In this document: positions 7,917-14,400 of the stretch, piece by piece | Position numbering within the stretch: the stretch's first letter is position 1 | Layout: each line of letters opens with the position of its first letter | NCBI GenBank assembly: GCA_002377585.1 | Contig: DFQC01000035.1 | Location: 1 to 23,488, forward strand | Reading direction: 5' to 3' | Origin: Anaerolineales bacterium UBA3499 | GTDB lineage: Bacteria > Chloroflexota > Anaerolineae > Anaerolineales > UBA11657 | DNA: 23,488 nucleotides | Notes under the pieces: generated by a model | Told to the model about the DNA's origin: nothing | What the model saw: the letters and a program-made list of their open reading frames with translations, nothing else | Database searches by the model: none | Made by a program: the position numbers and the translations under genes

Positions 7917-9839
7917 ATGACAAATTCAAAAGATTCATCCGGAGAACGATTAGCAGCCCGCTCCATTCATGGTGCGTCTGGTCGTAACTGGCTTTTTAGG
8001 AAAGGAGTAACAGCTGAAACTGCTGAAAGGCAACAACGCGAGAATAGACTCTCTCGGTTTCTACAAGAAGATGAGGATGAACTTCATGACAGTACCCGTG
8101 ATGCCGCTTTATTAGCTCGATTAATATCTTACATAGGCACATATCGTCTTAGAATCATCATTGCTGTTAGTCTTATGATTGGCACGGCTCTTCTTGCCGT
8201 TGTTCGGCCTTGGTTGGTAGCTCAGGCTATTGACGAAGGAATAAGACTCGATGATATGTACGCGCTGCGAATGTGGACCTGGCTTTTTATAGGCGCTGCA
8301 TTAGGTGAACTCGTCTTTAATAGGGCTCGTATACTGATTATGGCTTATATTGGCACCAAAGTAGTGGCTGACATGCGGACAAATCTATTTCGCCATATGC
8401 ATAATCTCTCGCTGAATTTTCATAATAACTATAGCGTAGGTAGGTTGATGAGTCGTTTGATTAGTGATGTAGGTGTGTTGCAGGATTTTATTACGTGGTG
8501 GTTCACTGGAGTTGCTAGATCAGTGTTCATATTGCTGGGGATTGTAGTGGCTATGTTGGTAATGAATTGGAGATTGGCACTTGTTACATTTGCAATCCTT
8601 CCTTTGATGATTTTATTGACGAACTATTGGCGCAAGCGAGTACGAAGTGTATACCGTGCAGCTCGTCTGCGTTTGTCTCTGATAAATGGTTATCTTAATG
8701 AAGCGATAACTGGTATACGTGTTACGAAGAGTTTTTCTCGAGAAAACAAGAACCAGGATCATTTCAAAGATTTAAATATGTCATACTTTGATGCCAATGC
8801 TGAGACAGCTCGGCTAGCTGCTATCTTCTTTCCCGGAGTCGATCTAATGGCCTCGCTTGCCACTGCGGTAGTAGTGGGTGTAGGTGGTTGGTTAGTGCTG
8901 AATGACACATTAACAGCCGGTGTACTCGTTGCATTTTTGATATACGTGGATCGGTTCTTCGAGCCAATACGTGAGATGGCAGAGCGTTACAATATATTTC
9001 AGGCGACTATGGCTGCTAGTGAACGAATATTTGGACTTATGGATACAAGTCCTGATTTATTAGATGCTTCCGATGCGGTTCAATTGCCTGCTGGTTTGGG
9101 AAAAGTTGACATTGAAGATGTACATTTTGCTTATAAGAAAGGTGAACAGGTACTCAATGGTGTAACGATAAATGCGGAACCTGGTCAAACCATAGCATTA
9201 GTTGGTGAAACTGGAGCGGGCAAGAGTACTATCATTAGGCTTATAGCACGGTTCTTCGAAGTGATGGATGGCCGCATTTGTATTGATGGTCATGATATAA
9301 GAAATGTAACTATGGGAAGCTTACGCTCCCAGATGGGTATTGTGCTGCAGGATACATTTATATTTGGAGGTACCATCTATAGTAATATACGTTATGGACG
9401 CCTAGAGGCATCTGATCAGGAGGTTGAGCGCTGTGCTAAGGCTGTTGGCGTACACGATTTTGTTGAAGGACTTCCTAACGGATATGACACAATTGTGGGC
9501 GAAAATGGTGTAAATCTTAGTATGGGTCAAAGGCAACTCATTTCATTTGCGCGGGCCTTGCTTGCGGATCCTGTTATATTGATTTTGGATGAGGCTACCA
9601 GTAGTATTGACACTACACATGAAATGAAAATACAGGATGCCTTGAAAGTACTTTTAGAAGGGCGAACATCCTTTGTGATTGCGCATCGTTTGAACACTAT
9701 TGTAAATGCTGACCAAATTGTAGTGTTGGAAGATGGAAAAGTAATTGAGAATGGCTCACACCAAGATCTGCTAGCTATGAAAGGGAGCTATTACAATTTG
9801 TATACCATGCAATGGGCTAGCAATATGTCTAACACCTAA
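7917..9839 (+). CDS. ABC exporter half-transporter, catalytic-site subunit
   Basis: This is a 640-aa exporter half. A hydrophilic, charged N-terminal extension of roughly 75 residues precedes the six-helix membrane domain (about 78-370), which is followed by the ATPase domain (about 395-630). Walker A is GETGAGKST with K436, Walker B is ILILDEATSS with the catalytic E559 intact, and the H-loop is VIAHRL. The signature motif is LSMGQ at 534-538 in place of LSGGQ. Combined with Asp503 in the upstream gene, this gives one consensus ATP site (this Walker A/B with the partner LSGGQ) and one degenerate site (partner Walker A/B with this LSMGQ). That is strong internal evidence for an obligate heterodimer. 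The ATG at 7917 has no clear Shine-Dalgarno. The extension is a common trait of such partner subunits and may contact the membrane surface. Confidence 0.93.
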   Translation: MTNSKDSSGERLAARSIHGASGRNWLFRKGVTAETAERQQRENRLSRFLQEDEDELHDSTRDAALLARLISYIGTYRLRIIIAVSLMIGTALLAVVRPWLVAQAIDEGIRLDDMYALRMWTWLFIGAALGELVFNRARILIMAYIGTKVVADMRTNLFRHMHNLSLNFHNNYSVGRLMSRLISDVGVLQDFITWWFTGVARSVFILLGIVVAMLVMNWRLALVTFAILPLMILLTNYWRKRVRSVYRAARLRLSLINGYLNEAITGIRVTKSFSRENKNQDHFKDLNMSYFDANAETARLAAIFFPGVDLMASLATAVVVGVGGWLVLNDTLTAGVLVAFLIYVDRFFEPIREMAERYNIFQATMAASERIFGLMDTSPDLLDASDAVQLPAGLGKVDIEDVHFAYKKGEQVLNGVTINAEPGQTIALVGETGAGKSTIIRLIARFFEVMDGRICIDGHDIRNVTMGSLRSQMGIVLQDTFIFGGTIYSNIRYGRLEASDQEVERCAKAVGVHDFVEGLPNGYDTIVGENGVNLSMGQRQLISFARALLADPVILILDEATSSIDTTHEMKIQDALKVLLEGRTSFVIAHRLNTIVNADQIVVLEDGKVIENGSHQDLLAMKGSYYNLYTMQWASNMSNT

Positions 9840-9974
9840 TCTTCGGGATATTTATTCTTACTTTCGCACAAACAATTTAAACACGATTTAAGCTTAGCTT
9901 GAGTCATTTTTTAATAAGTTGAATTGTCCTATCTTCATCTTCTTATTTTTCTTCTCATTGTCTCTTCTTTAGAG

Positions 9975-10021
9975 TTGATCAAAGGAGTGTCACTATCACG
10001 AGTATGCACTCCTTTGATCAA
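9975..10021. terminator. Long perfect inverted repeat, possible terminator without U-tract
   Basis: The arms ttgatcaaaggagtg (9975-9989) and cactcctttgatcaa (10007-10021) are exact reverse complements, with a 17-nt loop. One G-T position and two more complementary positions extend the stem outward to 9972 and 10024. The repeat sits 135 nt after the ABC exporter stop and 160 nt before the AOR start, so a hairpin terminator for the exporter operon is the simplest role. No T-run follows, so it may need a different termination mechanism or may be a protein-binding site. Each arm also contains the self-complementary octamer TTGATCAA. Confidence 0.5.
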
Positions 10022-10101
10022 TTCACTTTACGGTTAGTTGATTGATTTGCGAGTTTGTTCTCTATATTTATCGGCGATTATTACTTGGATTAATTTTTAA
10101 A

Positions 10102-10120
10102 TGCTATCATCATATATAAT
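10102..10120 (+). promoter_or_regulatory. Candidate promoter -10 region for the AOR gene
   Basis: Two -10-like elements lie 60-80 nt upstream of the AOR start: an extended -10 form TGCTATCAT (10102-10110) and a perfect TATAAT (10115-10120). A TTGGAT at 10085-10090 is too close to one and too far from the other for ideal spacing. The remainder of the gap 9840-10181, apart from the inverted repeat, shows no gene. Confidence 0.3.
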
Positions 10121-10170
10121 AATGTGGTTGTAAATTGTAGTTGCATTTTATTATCAACATCATACTAGTT

Positions 10171-10176
10171 AGGTGG
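10171..10176 (+). promoter_or_regulatory. Ribosome binding site deciding the AOR start
   Basis: AGGTGG lies 5 nt before the ATG at 10182. The GTG at 10173 in the same frame falls inside this motif, so the ATG at 10182 is the better start. Confidence 0.6.
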
Positions 10177-10181
10177 TATAT

Positions 10182-11897
10182 ATGACAATCCAGCATGACT
10201 CTGTGTGGAGAGTAAACGTTCAATCAAGGAATATATCTGTTAATACAATGCCAAAGTCTTGGCGAAAATTAGGCGGACGTGCTTTAATAGCTCGAATACT
10301 CCTGGATGAAGGTGTTGCTGGATGTGACCCAATGGGTCCTGATAATAAACTGATTTGGTCAGTAGGTCTCCTAGTGGGCCATAAGGTTTCCTCATGTGAT
10401 CGTATTTCACTTGGTGGCAAGAGTCCACTTACTAATGGAATAAAAGAAAGCAATGCTGGAGGATCAACCGGTCTATTATTGTCACATCTTGGTATACGAG
10501 CTTTAATTCTTGAAGGACAGCCCTTATCTGACGAATGGCAGGTTCTACGGATTGACAATAAAGGTGGAGTTTTCGAATCTGCTGAAGACATATTTGGATT
10601 GGGAGTATATGATGCTTCTGAGAAGCTTATGGAAAGGTATGGAAAGAAAGTGGGCATCACTTTGATTGGTCCAGGCGGTGAAATGGGTATGTACTCCGCC
10701 GGTGTTCAGAATTTGGATAAGGATGGTGTTGCTTCAAGAATTTGTGCTCGTGGGGGATTGGGTGCTGTGATGGGTGCAAAAAGAATCAAAGCAATTGTTA
10801 TTGATGGTGCTAATGGGGAGAAACCACCGTTAGATAGGCCGGATTTGTTCAAGGAAGCTCGCAAACATTATACGGAGAAATTACTTGCTCATCCTCAGAC
10901 TAAAAATTATAGTGATTATGGCACTGCAGCTATGGCTGAGATTTGCAACGGTTTTGGAGCACTACCAACGCGCAATTTTTCGTCAGGCCAGTTTGAACAT
11001 GCTGAGGCAATTGGTGGAGAAACTATGCGTGAGCTTATGCTAGAAAGAGGTGGTGATAGTGACACATCACACGCTTGCATGTCAGGATGCATTATTAGAT
11101 GTTCTAACTGTTTTGCAAGTAATACTGGCGAATTAATTGTATCCCCTGTTGAATTTGAGACGATAGGATTGGTAGGGTCTAATTTAGGTATAGATAATTT
11201 GGATGATATTGCTAAGTTAAATTGGGAGATCAATGACTTAGGACTTGACACAATTGAAGTAGGTGCCACATTGGGAGTGGCTGCTGAGGGAGGGTTGCTT
11301 GAGTTTGGAGATGCGGACCGTGCCATGAAATTATTGTATGAAATTCGCTCTGGAACCACATTGGGTAAGGTGCTTGGTAATGGTGTGGTTGCAACTGGGA
11401 AACATCTAAACGTGGAGCGGGTTGCAGCTGTAAAGGGTCAAGCTATGTCTGCATATGACCCCAGGGCCATTAAGGGCAATGGCGTGACTTATGCTACTTC
11501 TCCTCAAGGTGCTGATCATACTTGTGGCAATTGTATTAGAGCAGAAATTGACCACCTTTCTCCGGAAGGTCAGGTGGAAGTATCCCGTGATGCTCAAATC
11601 AAGATGGCTGGTTATGACACTTTGGGCGCCTGTTTGTTTGGTGGGTTTGGTTTTGCAAGTGCTCCTGGTGCACTGAGAGATTTGATCAATGGTCGTTATG
11701 GATGGGGTGTTGATGATGATGTATTATATGATTTGGGCAAAATTACACTGGATCTCGAGATAGAGTTCAATCATGCAGCGGGTTTTGGTCCTGAAGACAA
11801 CAGGCTTCCCGAGTGGATGAAGACTGAAGAACTACCACCTTTTAATACGGTGTTTGATGTTCCTAATGATCAGCTTGATAGTATTTTTAATTGGTGA
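10182..11897 (+). CDS. Aldehyde:ferredoxin oxidoreductase family tungsten/molybdenum enzyme
   Basis: This 571-aa protein belongs to the AOR family, which oxidises aldehydes (or related substrates) to acids using a tungsto- or molybdo-bispyranopterin and one [4Fe-4S] cluster, passing electrons to ferredoxin or a partner. The N-terminal cofactor domain shows the family hallmarks LGGRALIARILLDE, GKSPLTNGIKESNAGG and a Gly-rich stretch around GPGGEMGMYSAG. The cluster ligands are probably among C299, C303, C307 and C310 (spacing C-x3-C-x3-C-x2-C), with the distal C484 in GACLF. DHTCGNC occupies the place of the usual DHT-R-G-type motif. The length is slightly under the common 600 aa, but the protein looks complete. 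There is no signal peptide, so it should be cytoplasmic. The next gene, 92 nt downstream, is an unrecognised 203-aa protein that may be co-transcribed. The substrate is unknown. Confidence 0.9.
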   Translation: MTIQHDSVWRVNVQSRNISVNTMPKSWRKLGGRALIARILLDEGVAGCDPMGPDNKLIWSVGLLVGHKVSSCDRISLGGKSPLTNGIKESNAGGSTGLLLSHLGIRALILEGQPLSDEWQVLRIDNKGGVFESAEDIFGLGVYDASEKLMERYGKKVGITLIGPGGEMGMYSAGVQNLDKDGVASRICARGGLGAVMGAKRIKAIVIDGANGEKPPLDRPDLFKEARKHYTEKLLAHPQTKNYSDYGTAAMAEICNGFGALPTRNFSSGQFEHAEAIGGETMRELMLERGGDSDTSHACMSGCIIRCSNCFASNTGELIVSPVEFETIGLVGSNLGIDNLDDIAKLNWEINDLGLDTIEVGATLGVAAEGGLLEFGDADRAMKLLYEIRSGTTLGKVLGNGVVATGKHLNVERVAAVKGQAMSAYDPRAIKGNGVTYATSPQGADHTCGNCIRAEIDHLSPEGQVEVSRDAQIKMAGYDTLGACLFGGFGFASAPGALRDLINGRYGWGVDDDVLYDLGKITLDLEIEFNHAAGFGPEDNRLPEWMKTEELPPFNTVFDVPNDQLDSIFNW

Positions 11898-11989
11898 CAT
11901 TTGTTTATAGTTTGATTGGACTGGATGCATTATTGTACTGTGGAATCACAAGTTTGTTGATATAAATTACCAAATAATACTAATCTTGT

Positions 11990-12601
11990 ATGTCAAGCAT
12001 AGTTAATTCCCAAAACATAATCTGGACTGGCGAGAATCCCTATATTAGGCTTTTTGATAGGGAATCTGGATTAGTTGTTACATCTATTAGTTTGTTCCGC
12101 ATCGTCTATTCTGCACAATATGGCAACGGTCATGCTTTGTTTTTGCTGAGCGATATTGATGCTAACGGATTCAGTTCAAAGGATGACTATTGTTTTTGTT
12201 TGACTGACAATCTGGTTCTTGCCAATTGGCTAAAAGAAGAAGTAGTTGTTGGATATACTGGATTTAGAGATATGCCTGACGAATATAAAGCAATGCCAAT
12301 AATTCAAACTAACGATTTTTCCTCCACAGGTGATCCTAAGTATTCATGGACTGAGACCGTTAAGGCGGAAGGTATTGAAATAGCACTAAGCTGGGACTCT
12401 CTTGAGGCTCCGTTCTACGCAGAAATACCATCAGCGGAATGGCCAAATACTGTCTGCACAGTATTGCAAGCATCTCGCGATGTAGATGTACTCATTAATG
12501 GTAAGAGGCCTAAGGGTCATATTAAGAATGAAGACTTTTATGGGAAACCATCTACATCTTGCTGTTTGGCATTTTCTGAAACTTGGCTATCTCTCAAATA
12601 A
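11990..12601 (+). CDS. Hypothetical protein, 203 aa, downstream of the AOR gene
   Basis: I do not recognise this family. The protein is acidic to neutral and rich in aromatic residues (many Trp, Tyr and Phe). It has no signal peptide and no membrane segment. Alternating hydrophobic stretches suggest a mostly beta, soluble cytoplasmic fold. It holds five Cys (C73, C75 in YCFCL; one near 150; a CC pair near 193), but they do not form a standard metal motif. It follows the AOR gene on the same strand after 92 nt and meets the minus-strand sulfatase tail-to-tail. A role as an AOR accessory protein is possible from position only. The start has no Shine-Dalgarno, and an internal start cannot be excluded. 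Confidence 0.7.
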   Translation: MSSIVNSQNIIWTGENPYIRLFDRESGLVVTSISLFRIVYSAQYGNGHALFLLSDIDANGFSSKDDYCFCLTDNLVLANWLKEEVVVGYTGFRDMPDEYKAMPIIQTNDFSSTGDPKYSWTETVKAEGIEIALSWDSLEAPFYAEIPSAEWPNTVCTVLQASRDVDVLINGKRPKGHIKNEDFYGKPSTSCCLAFSETWLSLK

Positions 12602-12605
12602 TAAC

Positions 12606-12626
12606 TTTGTGTCTATATGAGACAAA
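12606..12626. terminator. Hairpin between convergent genes
   Basis: The arms tttgtgtc and gagacaaa pair at seven of eight positions around a 5-nt loop. The site lies between the converging stop codons of the 203-aa protein and the sulfatase, so it could end transcription from both sides. The stem is short and has a mismatch. Confidence 0.35.
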
Positions 12627-12650
12627 TGGAAGGAACTATTTGCACATGTT

Positions 12651-14387
12651 TTAGTGCAGCAGATCGATGTCTTCTGCTTGGGTCACATATACATAATAAG
12701 CGCCGAGTTGGGTGCCCTCTTCAGTGTTGAAATATGTCTTTAGCCGGGTAGGACCTGACTGAACAAATAGACGAAATTCGACGCTATTGGCAACAGGACT
12801 GACTTTTTCAATTCGTTCTCTATCTCCAACTATTATGCTAGCAGTGGTTATCATTAGCTCTTTACCACCATGATATAGGTCTATCGTCTCACCCGGAATG
12901 CCTGCTCTAATTGGTCTATCTTCTTCTTTGGGCCATCTTCTGAGCTCAAAAATGTATTCACCATCCTTCTCAACATTTATAGACCAATATCCGTTGCACT
13001 CCAAACCGTTCCGTATTTGTCCTTGGTTCCACGCTTGTCTTTCGCCATGCCAATCATGGCTTGTCAAGGTAGTACATTTTTCTTGCGCATTGCCAATTAT
13101 AATTGGGCACTCTTCATCAAATCTGGTAGAAACTATTTCCCACCATTCCTCATAGTGTTGTCTTAAGTTATGTACTATGTCTTGATTCTGCAAGGCGACA
13201 TCATATCTTTGCTCTGGATCCAGTTGCATATCATACAATTCTTTGCCATTTATCAGACGCCATTGCTGTGTCATGGTGGCGCTTTGTTTCCATTTGATAG
13301 GTTGTTCAACCCGCTGCGAATCAGTCACTACTACCCGGTCCAGTGATGGTTTATTTTCCTCCCTAATAAAAGGTGCTAGGCTTATACCATGAAACTTGCT
13401 GTCTTCAACCTGCGTTAGGCCACATAATTCTATTAGTGTCGGCAATAGATCTATGTTTGCTGATAGCTGTTCTATGTCACGTCCTTTAACTAGTTTGCCT
13501 TTAGGCCAATGTATGAACAATGGTACACGATGGCCGCCATCATATTCTGAACCTTTTTTGCCCCTCATACCAGCATTAAATCCATTTACGACATAATTAT
13601 GGTTGTCCATGCTACATCCGGCTGCAGTACCGTTATCTGTCATAAAGATCAAGATAGTATTTTCTTCGATGCCTAGATCACGTAATTTTGTTCTCAGTCT
13701 AGATATGTTTTCATCGATATTTGTGATCATTCCATAGAAACGAGAACGGAAATCGGGTACTTGCTGATGGTATTGATTGCTGTAGATTGGCGGAACGCGG
13801 AAAGGACTGTGGGGAGCATTAGTCGATAGATAACATAAGAAAGGCCTGTCGCTTTTGTCTTCTATAAATTTTAGTGCTTCATCGAACCAAACATCAGTAC
13901 AATAACCTTTGAAAGATTCTGTTATGCCATTGCGGAAATAAGTATCATCAAAATAGTCGTTTTTCCAGTAGTCTGGAGTTTGACTGATCCCACCACCGCC
14001 ATGATAAAGCGCTTTTTCAAATCCTCGGTCATGTGGACGGAATGGGTAGTTGTCTCCTAGATGCCATTTTCCAAACATGCCTGTTCTGTAGCCATTCTCT
14101 CGGAAAATATCTCCCATAGTAATCTCGGATTCTCGCAATAATGAACGTCCTCCAACAGTATGCCAGACGCCTGTGGAATTACAGTATCGGCCGGTCATGA
14201 TTCCAGCTCTGGTCGGGGCGCAAGTTGGACCAACATGGAAGTTTGTAAATCTGACGCTCTGGCTATGTAGTTTGTCTAAGTGCGGGGTATTAATGATTGT
14301 ATTGCCATGACAACCTAGATCACCATAGCCTTGATCGTCTGTGATCACAAATAACACATTTGGTTTGTCAGCAATCGTCTGAGACAT
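12651..14387 (-). CDS. Type I (formylglycine) sulfatase, cytoplasmic
   Basis: This 578-aa sulfatase hydrolyses sulfate esters. The alkaline-phosphatase-like catalytic domain (about 1-440) begins with the calcium ligands D17/D18 (VITDDQGYGD). The activation motif CAPTR follows, with C56 to be converted to formylglycine, P58 and R60. K107/H109 (GKWHLGD) and D251/N252 (DNGT) complete the site. A C-terminal domain of about 130 residues from W446 (motifs WHG, NGYW, FELRRWP, GAYYVYV) is shared with the sulfatase at 20972-22714. There is no signal peptide, which is unusual because many sulfatases are exported. The gene starts 13 nt after the GHL6-like hydrolase, so the two form an operon and probably act on the same substrate. 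CxPxR motifs can be matured by FGE, but no maturation enzyme is encoded nearby. Confidence 0.93.
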   Translation of the reverse strand: MSQTIADKPNVLFVITDDQGYGDLGCHGNTIINTPHLDKLHSQSVRFTNFHVGPTCAPTRAGIMTGRYCNSTGVWHTVGGRSLLRESEITMGDIFRENGYRTGMFGKWHLGDNYPFRPHDRGFEKALYHGGGGISQTPDYWKNDYFDDTYFRNGITESFKGYCTDVWFDEALKFIEDKSDRPFLCYLSTNAPHSPFRVPPIYSNQYHQQVPDFRSRFYGMITNIDENISRLRTKLRDLGIEENTILIFMTDNGTAAGCSMDNHNYVVNGFNAGMRGKKGSEYDGGHRVPLFIHWPKGKLVKGRDIEQLSANIDLLPTLIELCGLTQVEDSKFHGISLAPFIREENKPSLDRVVVTDSQRVEQPIKWKQSATMTQQWRLINGKELYDMQLDPEQRYDVALQNQDIVHNLRQHYEEWWEIVSTRFDEECPIIIGNAQEKCTTLTSHDWHGERQAWNQGQIRNGLECNGYWSINVEKDGEYIFELRRWPKEEDRPIRAGIPGETIDLYHGGKELMITTASIIVGDRERIEKVSPVANSVEFRLFVQSGPTRLKTYFNTEEGTQLGAYYVYVTQAEDIDLLH

Positions 14388-14400
14388 TATTGTAGTCTCA
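14380..14400 (-). promoter_or_regulatory. Small hairpin spanning the sulfatase start codon
   Basis: tgagac (14380-14385) and gtctca (14395-14400) are exact reverse complements around a 9-nt loop. In the minus-strand transcript the ATG (14385-14387) lies at the stem-loop edge, in the 13-nt gap after the hydrolase stop. It could hide the start until ribosomes from the upstream gene open it. This is inference from symmetry only. Confidence 0.25.

Noticed and set aside
6086..9839. ABC genes as the missing importer for the solute-binding lipoproteins
   Set aside because: Both proteins fuse six-helix membrane domains to ATPase domains in exporter order. Family 5 binding proteins work with separate permease and ATPase subunits, so these are not their partners.
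9975..9982. TTGATCAA as an FNR/CRP-type operator
   Set aside because: The FNR consensus has TTGAT and ATCAA separated by four bases. Here the halves overlap with no spacer, and the octamer is explained by the larger inverted repeat.
10916..11359. 147-aa minus-strand reading frame inside the AOR gene
   Set aside because: It is antisense to the cluster-binding region of a clearly real gene and has no start signal or family resemblance.
12641..12658. tgcac/gtgca hairpin at the 3' end of the first sulfatase gene
   Set aside because: It is only 5 bp and overlaps the stop codon. The longer hairpin at 12606-12626 is a better terminator candidate.
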